From: Neoceratodus forsteri | Taxonomy: Eukaryota; Chordata; Ceratodontiformes; Ceratodontidae | DNA length: 64,000 nucleotides | Direction of reading: 5' to 3' | Assembly: GCA_016271365.2 (NCBI GenBank) | Contig: CM028129.1 | Coordinates: 847,486,501 to 847,550,500 of the forward strand | Shown here: piece after piece, positions 33,656 to 44,754 of the stretch | Numbering within the stretch: the first letter of the stretch is position 1 | Layout: every line of letters begins with the position of its first letter | The notes under the pieces: model-generated | The model's database searches: none | What the model saw: the letters and a program-made list of their open reading frames with translations, nothing else | Told to the model about the DNA's origin: nothing | Translations under genes and position numbers: made by a program

Positions 33656-35530
33656 CAAAGGTCCAAACCGAGGAAAAGATAGCCAACTCACTTAAGAAGG
33701 GGGATAAAACCTTTTTTAGGTACATCAGGGAGCGAAGGAAGACCAAGGGAGGGATAGTGAGGCTTAAAAAAAGGGAGGGGTGGGCAGAGGGTGACGGTGA
33801 AAAGGCAGAGATACTAAACAAATATTTTTGCTCAGTATTTACAAACGAAGAGGGGGAGGTACCTAAAACAAACAATAGAAACACTCTGGATACAGAAGTT
33901 GATACCAGCCCATTTACAGAAGAAACGGTTCTGAAAGAACTCTTAAAACTGAAGGTGGACAAAGCAATGGGGCATGATGGGATTCATCCCAGAATTCTAA
34001 AAGAACTAAGGGTAGAACTAGTGACACCACTGACTACCCTCTTTAACAAATCATGGGAGGATGGGGTGGTACCTGAGGACTGGAAGAGGGCAGATGTGAT
34101 TCCCCTTCACAAAAGTGGGAGCAGGGCAGAAGCAGGAAACTACAGACCTGTTAGTTTAACCTCAGTGATAGAGAAAATGATGGAATCACTTTTGAAGGAA
34201 AGAACTGTCGAGTACCTAGAGGCCAGAGGAGCACAGGACCCAAGGCAGCATGGATTCACAGCGGGAAGGTCATGCCAGATGAATCTAATAGATTTGTTTG
34301 ACTGGGTGACCAAAGTAGTAGATCAGGGAAGGGCTGTGGACATGGCCTACCTAGACTTTAGCAAGGCATTTGACACAGTCCCATACAAAAGATTAAATTA
34401 CAAGTTAGCCAGCCTGGGAGTGGGTCCCAAGATGATAGCCTGGGTAAAGAATTGGCTGGAGAATAGGACACAGAGGGTAATAGTAAATGGAGTCCACTCT
34501 GAAGAAAGGGGTTGTTACTAGTGGGGTACCGCAGGGTTCAGGTATTAGGACCGGTCCTCTTCAATGTCTTTATAAGCGACATTGCAGAGGGACTGGAAGG
34601 AAAAGTATGTCTCTTTGCAGATGACACAAAGATTGGCAACAGAGTTGATGCACAAGGTGGGGTGGAAAGGATGAGAAGGGACTTGGCAAGGTTAGAGGAA
34701 TGGTCAAATGTATGGCAGCTTAGATTCTATGCTAAGAAATGCAAGGTAATGCACCTGGGAAACAAAAACCCAGGGGAAGAGTACACAATGGGGGGTGAGA
34801 TACTATCAACAACAAAAATGGAAAGGGACCTGGGGGTAGTCATATCAGATGACTTAAAGGTGGGCAAGCAATGTGAGAGGGCAGTAAGGAGGGCTGGGGG
34901 GATACTGGGATGCATAGGGAGAGGCATCAATAGTAGAAAACAGGAAGTTGTTATCCTTCCGTACAGACAGCTGGTGAGACCCCATCTGGAGTACTGCGTG
35001 CAGTTCTGGAGACTCAGTCTCCGCAAGGACATAGACAGGATGGAGGCAGTCCAGAGGAGGGCAACCAAAATGGTGCAGGGTCTGCACCGGAAGACATATG
35101 AAGAGAGATTAAAGGAGCTTAATATGTATAGCCTCGAGGAAGGGGGGGGGGACATGATAGAAATTTTCAAGTACCTCAAGGAAATCAACAAAGTCCAAGA
35201 GGGTAGCATATTTCAAAAAAAGAGGTGTGCAAGAACAAGGGGGCACAATTTGAAGATGGAAGGGCAGCTCAGAGGTAATGTAAGGAAGTATTTTTTCACA
35301 GAGAGGGTTGTGGATGCGTGGAATGGCCTTCCAGAGGAGGTTGTGGAGTCAAAAGCAGTAGTTGAATTCAAGCATGCATGGGACAGTCATAAGGCAATTC
35401 TAGGGGTTGGGGGTAGAAAGACGTAGGCTGCTGGTTAACTAGGATCTGCAGCTTATCCATTAAGTAGGTAAATGGGCAGACTGGGTGGGCCAGGCGGTCC
35501 TTATTTGCCGTCAAATTCTATGTTTCTATG
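33656..35530 (+). pseudogene. Best-preserved CR1 LINE copy (5' truncated)
   Basis: Two long frames (33430-34521 and 34512-35426) cover most of ORF2. They begin with the linker AKVQTEEKIANSLKKGDKTF, then LLKLKVDKAMGHDGIHPRIL, NYRPVSLTSVIEKMMESLL, RQHGFTAGRSCQMNLIDLF and MAYLDFSKAFDTVPYKRL. The active site F-A-D-D at 34614-34625 is intact. WSNVWQLRFYAKKCKVMHLG, LVRPHLEYCVQFW and EERLKELNMYSLEE follow, and the C terminus is at 35426. The join around 34490-34545 has two close 1-nt shifts. The 3' UTR ends with GGGTGGGCC-type sequence and the TTCTATGTTTCTATG tail at 35516-35530. The endonuclease and ORF1 are missing through 5' truncation. It is clearly younger than the other CR1s here. Confidence 0.9.
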
Positions 35531-35541
35531 TAGCCAGTCTG

Positions 35542-35608
35542 ATACCGGGCTGGGAGACAACATCAGGAAATATAGTTCTTGCATGTAATGGCCCTGACCT
35601 AGTACACA
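35542..35608. mobile_element. Hairpin element, copy 2
   Basis: GATACCGGGCTGGGA at 35542 pairs with GCCCTGACCTAGTACAC ending at about 35607. It is related to copies 1 and 3, and lies directly after the CR1 tail, opposite copy 1 at the CR1's other end. Confidence 0.45.
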
Positions 35609-35894
35609 CTAACTAATGGCTGGCACGGGGTCATAATGTCACAGATGAAAGATCGTGGCAAAGAACACTACAGCCAAAACAGCGCAAGCCAAAATAAGGC
35701 CACTGAAAACACTGACCAAACAAGAAATGCGCACAGCCCATTAACAGCAATGGGAATTTTTCTTTTTTGTGGGGGGCTTCACCCCCTGCACCCCTCAACA
35801 TGGAGGGATTTGCCCCCCCCCCACACCCCCTGGACTTTAAATAACCAACTCCAGGGAGTTGTGGACTTTGGGGATGGGGCAAAACTTGGGAGTT

Positions 35895-36000
35895 TAATGT
35901 TGCAACACCAGGAGACCTGGGGGGAATTGAACTGCAGTCCCAGATCTCCTTTGCCACTGTGTGCTGGTGCCCCAGCCACTCCACCATGGGAATGGCTCAG
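35895..36000 (-). mobile_element. tRNA-derived SINE head (minus)
   Basis: On the minus strand a tRNA-like segment starts near 35998 (TGGTGGAGTGGCTGGGGC, A-box-like) and has a B-box AGTTCAATTCC at 35933-35923. Spacing and order fit a polymerase III promoter. The body continues leftward into the C-rich sequence at 35765-35890. That sequence resembles 9130-9200, including CCCTGCACCCC and ATCAACTCCAGGG/ACCAACTCCAGGG, which suggests a shared SINE family. Confidence 0.5.
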
Positions 36001-36273
36001 CCAGACCCAGCAGCACAGCCTCCTTCAGCCCTTGCACTTACTTCCAATCAGCAACAGGGGTAGCGGTAATTCCCTACTGCTGTTATACCCCTGTCACTGC
36101 AAATGATTTCGCACTTTCCACTGTGATTTTTGTAGCATTCTTTTTTCAATGCGTAATAACCCAGAACCCTAACGGCTCATCCACTCTGATACTGGATGTA
36201 AACATCAAGATATTCTGATCTGCTGCCTTACTCTCCAGACTTTGTTCATCTTAACTTGTGGCAGAGCAGCTCT

Positions 36274-36389
36274 AATACCAGGCATAGGGACAACATCGAG
36301 AAATCAGCTCTGCCTCCTTACAGCCCTTTGTCTGGCAGATTTAGGAAATTAAGATTTGTCTCTTTGCACCCTGGGCCAGGTACACATTA
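36274..36389. mobile_element. Hairpin element, copy 3
   Basis: TAATACCAGGCATAGGG at 36274 pairs with CCCTGGGCCAGGTACACATTA ending about 36389. It has the same arms as copies 1 and 2 with a longer loop (about 75 bases). Confidence 0.5.
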
Positions 36390-36399
36390 ATTAGCTGCA

Positions 36400-38085
36400 C
36401 AGTCTACCTAGGGGACTAATCTGAAAATGCAGATCTTCCACTTTAACCTTCCCCCCCTTGACGGTAGAGTCTTGCAACTCAATCGTGGCTAAACCTCGGA
36501 CCCTACTGAGCAGTGTTCTCTCAAATGTGGCTCTGCACCTCAAGTTTGTACTCCTACTGGTAGCATGCCCCATAATGCATACACATAGGGGATGCTTTGA
36601 GTTTCCAAATACAATTTAAAGTATAAGAGTCAGGCAGGAAGCTGCATGTTGTCAGGAACAGTTGTAAATAAAGCTGCACACAGAACGTGGATGTATGCAA
36701 ACAAAGACATTGCAAACTTAGAAAAACTCAAGCCATATCACTCCAACAATGCAATTCAATGCCTGAAATCTGGGCAAATCACATGACTGCTTTTCTGATG
36801 GGGAGTCAGTTGGTAATAATTCCCTATACACCCACTGCAGAAATCTGATAAACAAAATAGTTACCCTGACAATAGGGTCCAAACTTAGTTTGGTAACTAA
36901 AAAATTTGGTGGCTAAAAAATAAACATTTGTTTTGTTTTTAAACAGGAATTGTAAAGATAATTTTCCAGGACACAGAACAAGTATCCTGCACCAGTTTGC
37001 AATACTGCAACTGTAACATAGCAGCAACTTTAATGTCACTCCTTTCTGAAAAGAATAAAAAAGAGGAACAAGTATTTACTGATTCCAACTACAACCCAAA
37101 ACTGTATTCACACCTAGAATGTCAGTATATACCAGTATTAAATGGTGCCATGCTGAACTAAGGAACAACTAAATCGGCATCTCTAAACAATGGGCTGAAT
37201 TCATGAAAGTGCGGTATGTATGCCAGATTCACACATACAGAGCCCTCAAAGCTCTGCACCCCATGACAGGCATGCACCTGCCAGTATTCAACACTGACAT
37301 TTGCCAGTCCATACCCCCAGCGCACAATTGTGTGATGGCGGATCACAGCTGTGAGGAAGTGGAGCGTGGGATGAAGGTGGGCATCCAATAGGATGCCTGT
37401 CCTTGCTCCTGCAGTGGATCCCCTGCTACTGACTGTTAAAGCAGGGCAGTAGGTGAATGTTTGTTGGCTCCTTTCCTTGGAGCCATTAATTATAAATATA
37501 CAAAGGTGCAGAAGTATAAATTGGAGCCAGGAAACTCTGGGCACCAGATCTGGCTTGATTGGGAGGGGTGGGGGAGCAATGACAGAGCAATCAGTTCTCT
37601 AAAAAATCCACATACTCTGCCTAAGCAGTATGCTAGCTGGGCATAGAAAGACTTGTAAATGCACTTTTCTTATGTGCTGGTACACCTTATTTGGAGCATT
37701 CCACCAATGCTAGTCAGTGGCTGAAACTTGGGCAAACATGACTAAGTTTTTTCTGGAGTGTCAAAAGGGAATAATTCCCTACACACCCCAGGTAAGAAAA
37801 TCTGAAACACAAAATAATCACATTTACAACAATAGGTTCCAGACTTTGTTTGGTGTGTAAAAATTAGAAGGAGGTGATCCAGGGTCTCTACACCATTGCA
37901 GAAACTGTGCTGGCACTAATTGAGGCCAGGAGGCAACCAATACTGCCGTTATACTTTTTTGCCTTACTCAGTACCAGTGTGCTGTTGCCAGAAGGTGGAG
38001 TGGAGTCCTCCATTTATAGTGTCACTCAAATCTAAACATAAATTACTTATCTAGATGTTAGTGGTGGTAAATGGAGTCTGTGCCA
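36400..38085. other. No recognisable feature
   Basis: AT-rich sequence. Two related stretches (36770-36900 and 37715-37860) share CAAATCACATGACT/ACATGACTAAG, GGGAATAATTCCCTA and AACAATAGG strings in direct orientation, suggesting two old copies of one repeat. No coding domain. Confidence 0.4.
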
Positions 38086-38089
38086 ACAA

Positions 38090-41000
38090 ACATTCTGGGC
38101 TGGGACAGCCACAGAGGCTGGGACATGACATAACAAAAGTTGTCTAGTGCTATACAGTGCGCTGAGCCCCAGGCCAACAGTGCTACAGCTGAAGTCATCC
38201 TTCAACCCCCTTGCTGTTCACTTTGGTCCTACTAGTGGCCTACTTGTCCACTAGTAGGACCACTATGTCCTCTTTGGGTGGTGTTGTTCAACGCCAGGTC
38301 GGTGGTGAACAAGACTGCTATAATGGCAGAGCTTGTTGCTTTGGTTGACATGGCATGCATTATGGAGACCTGGCTGGGGAATGCTTTGGGCTGTGTGTGA
38401 GAGACATCTGTCCTGGCCAGGTTTACTGTGGTTCACTGCCCAAGGAAGGAACGCAGGAATGGGGTGGGTGGCCATTTGTTTTAGGTCAGAGCTGGGCCTG
38501 GTGGTGCACCCGGTGGGGGTCACCAGCTCTTTTGATTATGTGGCGGTGCGAGGGGGGGCCCTGAGCGGAGTTCAGGATTCTCCTGGTCTACCAGCCACCT
38601 GGGTGGGACTAGAGTTTCCTGTAGGATATGTCATCCTTTGTTGCCGAGAGGTTGTTGGAGTCACTGAGTTGGCTCATTCTCGGCGACTTTAACACCTAGG
38701 TAGATAATGATGTGTCATCTGGGGCCAGAGACTTCCTGTTAAATATGGAGGCTCTGGGCCTTTCTCTGATAATCGTGGCCAGGAACCACCACTCTGGTCA
38801 CATGCTTGACCTGGTGTCTTTCCTAGGGCTCGAAATTGACACCATCAAGACAGATCTGGTGGTTTGGTCGGGTCATTGCACCATCTGGTCTAGCTTCAGA
38901 ACCCCCATAAATGTCCCTTCCCCTGTGGAAATGGTTCAGTTCTACCATTTAAAATATTTACAACCAGAGGGACTGATGGCGGAACTGGACATTTTGTTTG
39001 TGCTCGGGGCTTGTACTGACAGCCCAGTCACTGCTGTGCTCACCTATAACAGGGCTGTTGTCAAGTCTTTGGACCTCCTGGCACCAATCCGTATATGCCC
39101 CCTGGTTTCTCATCTCAGCTCACCATGGTTTGATGGGGAGTTGAGAGTGTTAAAAACTAGGGGGTGGAGTTTGGAGAGGCATTGGAGGAAGACCACGTCT
39201 GTGGAGGACAGGATGGTTCTGATTACTCATTATGATGAGTATCAGAATGAAATCACCTAGAAAAAGGCAGCTTTTATGTCTAGGATGATTGTAGCTGGGA
39301 AGAACTGACCGGCTCAGCTCTTTCAGGTTGTAGACAAGCTATTACATCTGGCCTTTCTGGAACCCATCAGAGCAGTTTCAGCTAACAAGTGTGAGGAGTT
39401 TGCTCAGTTCTTCTCAGACAGAGTGTCTTCCGTGAAGGCTGGGATTTCTCCTAGCAGGATACCATCCTCCAACAGTAGCAGCTTTCGAGTGGACAGATGC
39501 ACTCAGTCTCCTTGGGGAGAGTTCCGGCAGGTGACGATGGTCGAGGTCTGTGGGGTGATCTCTGGGCTTAGACCAACATTCTGTGACCTTGACCCATGCC
39601 TGATGTGACTACTGGTTGGCTGCTTCAAGATTCTGGGTCCGTTTTTTGCTGAGATTGCTGGGAGTTCCTTATTGGCCAGGGATTTTCTGGAGTCCCTTAA
39701 ATTGACTCTGGTTAAGCCCCTGCTAAAAAGCCATCATTGGACCCTGATGTCTTGTCGAATTATTGGCCTGTCTCGAGCCTCCCCTTTCTGGGGAAGGTTC
39801 TTGAGAAGGTGGTCATGGAACAGCTCGAGGGTCACCTCATGGACTTCCAAATTTATGAACCATTCCAGTCCAGATTTAGGATCTTGCATAGTATGGAGAC
39901 CACATTGATCAGGGTGCTAAATGACATGCTCAGAGCAAGGGATAGAGGAGAGCAAACGATTTTCATTTTCTCCTCAGCGTTTCACAATGTGGACCATGGA
40001 GTGTTGATGGACAGGTTAAGGAAGTATGTAGGACTCACCGGCAAGGTCATCAGCTGGTTTGAGTCCTTCTGTGGGGGCAGGTCTCAGAGGGTGGTACTGA
40101 AGAATTATTTCTCAGACCCAATGGACCTGCCCCATGGAGTTCCCCAAGGTTCTGTCCTCTCCCTCATGTTATTTGCAGTTTATATGCTGCCCCTGGATGA
40201 GGATATAAGGTGGTATGAGCTGAGTTTTCATTGCTATGCTGATGATACTCAGCTCTACCTATCCTTTGCACCCTGGGAGATCAGATGTGGTCGATGTGCT
40301 AAATGAATGCTTGGACAAGATCCGGGCCTGGATGTCATCGAACTGGCTGAGACTTAACCCAGGGAAGACCGGGGTGCTGGTGGTCGAGCTGGGTTGAAGG
40401 GGAGGAGAGGGTTCCTCTGGTCATAGGTTGGGACTTTTTATTGGCCCGACCAAACCAGAGGGCTCCACAAAGGTGAAGAATTTGGGTGTTGTTCTGGAAA
40501 ATGAGCTGACACTTGATGCTCAGGTGTCTGCTGTTGTCCAGACTGGGTTTTACCCGCTCTGGAACATCGCCAAATTAAGTCCCTAATTCCCCCTGATGAC
40601 CTGGCCACGCTGGTACATGCTTTCATCACCTCGAGGCTTGACTACTGTAATGCAGTCTACCTCGGGGTCAGAGGAGGTGCAATGCGGCACCTGCAGCTTT
40701 TGTAGAATGCAGCAGCCCGGTTGTTGACTGGACACTCAAGGTTCAGTCATATTACACCAGTGCTGCATGAACTGCATTGGCTGATGGTGTGCTGGAGCAT
40801 CACCTTTAGAGTAGCTTTTCTGACCTATAAGGCCCTATAAGTGCTGGGACTGGGTTATCTAAAGGAGCTCTGCATCCATAAACCCCATCTTGCTCTCTCA
40901 GGTCAGCTGGAGAGGCCCTCCTGAAGGTTCCTAGGGCAAGGTTAAAATCTTCCAGGGACCGGGCAATTGAAGTGGCAGCCCTGGTCTTCTGGAATTCATT

Positions 41001-41275
41001 GCCGGGGTATCTCTGGGAGGCACCTTCTATAGAGATCTTTAAAGAATATTTCAAGACCTTCCTGTCTAAGTAGGCCTTTGGGACCTGATATAGTTTTTTG
41101 GGGACCATCGGACAGTTTAGAAATCAATCTGTTTTTACATTTGTAGTGGGCTTATGAACATTTTTTATGTATTGTATGCTGCCTGTCCAGTATTGTTTTT
41201 TGTGTATTTATACCTCTTTGCTGCAAGAGTGCCATGAGCCTGTGGGGAAGGGTGCCCAATATAAATAAACTCTAC
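38090..41275 (+). pseudogene. L2-type LINE ORF2
   Basis: The plus strand begins with the endonuclease (VLFNARSVVNKTAIMAELV at about 38283, METWLG with catalytic Glu near 38362, ILGDFN-like block at 38680). RT follows: NYWPVSSLPFLGKVLEKVV (39760), FIFSSAFHNVDHGVLMDRL (catalytic Asp altered to Ser), LPHGVPQGSVLSLMLFAVY (40128), and the active site Y-A-D-D at 40235-40246. SNWLRLNPGKT follows near 40340 and ITSRLDYCNAVYLGV near 40628, both typical of L2. The 3' end is at about 41275 in ATAAATAAACTCTACTATTACTACTACT. Frames are broken repeatedly. Confidence 0.85.
38225..38261. repeat. Perfect 14-bp inverted repeat
   Basis: GGTCCTACTAGTGG (38225-38238) and CCACTAGTAGGACC (38248-38261) are separated by 9 bases, just upstream of the L2 endonuclease start. 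Confidence 0.8.
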
Positions 41276-41279
41276 TATT

Positions 41280-42300
41280 ACTACTACTCTGGCTGTATTA
41301 TTCCTGGTGGTCCAGTGGCTTCTCATCATGCACCATTACTTCTTAATTTCCCTGGTGTCCAGTGAGCCCCTGTTCTCTAGTCCCATCCCTTCTGAAATAT
41401 GTGACTGTGCAGTTATCTTTCCTCCTGATGGAAGTATTGTCTCAGTTCACAAGCTGCCCCCCTCCCCCGAATATCTGCTTTTGGTGGTCCGACCTGCTTT
41501 GGGGCACTGTGGTTTGTGATAGGGAGAGTGGAGAACTAAAGTTATGAGCAACTGAGCATGGCATTTAAATTGCTGCCGTGCCCCCTTTCCCATACAGTTG
41601 CAATGCAGTTAGTGACCATGCAGAAGCCAAAAAACAACTGTGGCTGACAAATGCAGATTGGGTATTAAACAGATGCAAACACACACAGATGCAGATTGCA
41701 CACTACAAAGGGATGCAGCCTGTGAAAGAGTGAAGTCACCCCTTTTTTCTGTAGGAAAATAATGGGTCCTGGATGTACTTCTGTTCTTTGTTGTAACTGT
41801 AATGTTTTGTTTGTTGGGCTGGCCACCCACTTTGTTTATATGTTTATATGTTGTCTTGTCACTTGTCCGTACTCTTTTTTCCCTTTCCAGTACATCCCAG
41901 TACCGCTAATCTGCCTATAAAAAGGCTTGTGATAATAATAAATGGTGAGGACATCAGGATTGCTCCCCTGTATTGTAAAAGCATCCTGTCCTCTTTGTTT
42001 ATGTGCCTGGAGCTTGCTATATGCTCCTTTTAATGTAAAACGCTTGTATTCCCTTTTTAAAATAATATATGGAGCTGTTTGTGCTCCACAGGCTTTCTTC
42101 CTGTTAAAATGCCTGCTTATACTCTGGTTTGTGAGGGTTTTATGAAGAAATAGCCCTCTGTGAAATATATTTCTGGGTGCTGCTTTAAATACCCTGTTTA
42201 AGCCCTGTTTTACCTGCTGTGCCTCTGTGGGCTTGTTTGTGCCCTGCAAGGTTTTAAAATCATGTTGAGAACCTCCTTGTTCTCTTCCCTGTCCCCCATT
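41280..42300. other. No recognisable gene
   Basis: A 137-residue minus-strand open frame (42249-41836) has no recognisable domain. The sequence shows no TE signature beyond a GGTGGTCCAGTGG string shared with the Harbinger-internal repeat. Confidence 0.3.
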
Positions 42301-42310
42301 TTGCCTTCTG

Positions 42311-42369
42311 GCAGGAGCTCATGAAAAATGCATTTTTTTACTATGTAATTATGCTGCTGAGCTCCTGCA
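42311..42369. repeat. Inverted repeat GCAGGAGCTC/GAGCTCCTGC
   Basis: Ten-base arms enclose about 38 AT-rich bases. It might be the core of a small foldback element. Confidence 0.5.
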
Positions 42370-42495
42370 CGACTGTGCGAATGCGAGCACTGGTAATTTC
42401 AGATCCGCTTGAACGTACGCATGATCATGAAGACATTTAGTCTTCTAATTCTGCCCCAAGTATAATTTTCTGCCTAGAAATGACCGTTTTCAAGT

Positions 42496-42735
42496 CTACA
42501 TACCCTCCGGAGCTAAATTGGAGCATTTTTGGTCTGTTTCTAAGCCTTTTATAAAACGAGGGATTTCTTGCTTCTTACAGCATTTCAGAGCCTTGGATTC
42601 CATCCTCCTTCTTCTGCGGCACTTCTCTAAGAGCTGTCTGGCCACAATCTGAATCCTTTTATGCTGCTGCTGGAAGGGGTGGTGCTTCCTGAGGCCAGAA
42701 ACAATGTTTAAACTCTTAAAAAGAGTGTCATTCAC
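42496..42735 (-). other. Unidentified 79-residue open frame (minus)
   Basis: A basic open frame with a CRRRRRMESKALKCCKKQ stretch. Nothing in it is recognisable. It is not clearly TE or gene, and is recorded only because its composition differs from its neighbours. Confidence 0.15.
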
Positions 42736-43200
42736 TTCTATGAATGTATATATTTTGTTACACTGATTTAAAGGTATATTGCTGTTGTAAATAAAATAAT
42801 CTCATTGTAAATAAAGATATAATGTTTAAAGTAAGGTACAGGGGTGGAGCTAGGTAGTCATCTGACCCCTACATTGTGTATAAACTGAGCACCTAGAACA
42901 GGTAGTTAGATAAGATGGACAGGTAGAGTCAGAAAGGACAGAGCATCCGATGAGAGGAGATCATCAGATGGGATGTAATGTTGTAAACATCCTTAAAGCT
43001 AATAATTCCTAGCCTTATTTTATGTTGTTTTACTTCTCTTTTATTTTTGCCATTATCAGTTCGCTTTATAATTTCTGTAAATAAATATCTTTATTTTGCT
43101 GTATTTATGCCTCGGTGGTCCATTTTTACCTACAGCCTGCAACACAGCCACACAGGCACAAAGGCACCTTAACCAGTGGTCACATAAATCCCAAACTGGA
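42690..43200. mobile_element. Possible solo LTR
   Basis: The block has an LTR-like layout: GTATAAACTGAGC (TATA-like) near 42880, then AATAAATATC near 43080 as a poly(A) signal, then GCCTCGGTGGTCC near 43110 of the kind found downstream of poly(A) sites in retroviral-type LTRs. No internal coding region, clear TG...CA ends or duplication were established. Confidence 0.25.
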
Positions 43201-43354
43201 AAAATAAATTATAACTTTTGCAGGATGGAGGGGAGCCACTGCAGTAGCAGTCCACTAGTTAGATAGAAGGAAGCAGTAAAAAATTCCACAGACGGATAAT
43301 TGATTCAGAGTGTGGTGATTACTGTGTGGCACAATAAAATGCATCTGACTTGAT

Positions 43355-43436
43355 GGCACACACACACACTTAAACACACACACGCACACGCACTCACACG
43401 CACACACACGCACACACACTCACACACACTACAGGT
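43355..43436. repeat. (CA)n microsatellite
   Basis: CA-rich tract with CG and CT interruptions (CACACACGCACACGCACTC). Confidence 0.9.
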
Positions 43437-44269
43437 AATGTGCAGAAAATTTAACAGTGCAGTACACTATATAAACAAATCTTTTAAACAGAATGAAAAT
43501 GTGCACTGCACCACAACAAACAGAAAATAATTATCAAAAATTACTTCATGTATCACTGTGTGTACATAAACACACAAATGCTAACACACACTACTAGTAC
43601 AAAACAATTAGAAAGACTGTCTTTCTCATGTGAATCTCACTCCACCATAGATATGCCTCTCCCCCGAAGCACACATTAACAGTTTCTGTCAGTACACAGG
43701 CTGAATTATCTAAATTAACATTCAAAATGCACACAAAAACAATCAACACTCAATGATCTAAGTACAGGAGGGTTTCCTACAGTCTATGTACTAAATTTGG
43801 AACAAAATAATTGATCAAAAGTGATGTTTTAAAGCTTTTTTGATGCTTTGATTCTCAGAGCTCTGACAGCAAACTGTCTCCCGCTTTCCACTACACACAC
43901 ACTACCCAGAACTAAGGCTGTGCAAGAATATAGAGCCCATGTGACCTGCCATCCCATGAATCAATGCAAAATAGCAATTAACAGGCAAAGCAAAGTCCAT
44001 TAAAATCAATGGCACTTTGCATTAAAATTAAGGGGAAGGCTGTAATACAAGATGAAGTAGCACAAAGTCCATTGGAAACAATACACTTTGCATTCAAATT
44101 TATAGGCGGAGTAATTCGCTTTGCATTGTGGAGCACTACGTGGATTGAGGGATAATACGTAGTGCACCACTTAGTGAAGTGGGAGCTCTTCACCTGCCTC
44201 TACTGGAGGGTGGGGGGTGCCACTATACACCAGAGGAAAAATTAATAATTATGGGGACGGTGATCCTTC
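43437..44269. other. No recognisable feature
   Basis: AT-rich sequence. An internal near-repeat (AGTCCATTAAAATCAATGGCACTTTGCATT against AGTCCATTGGAAACAATACACTTTGCATT) lies at 43994-44100. Confidence 0.4.
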
Positions 44270-44660
44270 AACACTTAAGGGCATAATCCACCTTGCGGGG
44301 TCCCAATTACCAAAATACATCTGTTGGTCTCTCTCTCTCTCCAACATGCCATTCTTGAAAGTTTTTAATTAAATTTTTTTAAAGGGGGGACAAAATGGGG
44401 GTTTGTCAAAAAGGATTGTTGCTGGATTGCCCTATATGGTCATTTTATATGGTTATTTTAAAGTGCTTAATGAGCATGCTCTAAACCAGAATTCTTAAAC
44501 TGTAATAACATTGGAACAGATTATCATTGTTTCACCAAACCAGTAAAAGGCCCATATGGAGGCCAAGCCCTCTTTATCCTGAAAATTTCAGGCCACAATT
44601 CCAAATCATGTGAGCGGAAGATGATGACAAAAAAAAGCAAGAAGCACCATTTCTTCATAT
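44270..44660 (+). repeat. Interspersed repeat D, copy 1
   Basis: Matches 48710-49085 in the same orientation. Shared strings include AATCCACCTTACGGG-type, ACATCTGTTG, CATATGGTCATTT, TAATAACATTG and TTTCACCAAACCAGT. It is non-coding and the class is unknown. Confidence 0.65.
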
Positions 44661-44754
44661 CAACCAATATGAAAAAATGGCAGAAGCGAGTCATGAAAAA
44701 AGATAAAAAACAAAGAAAAAACACATTTGTACATCATTTTTATAACACTTAATT

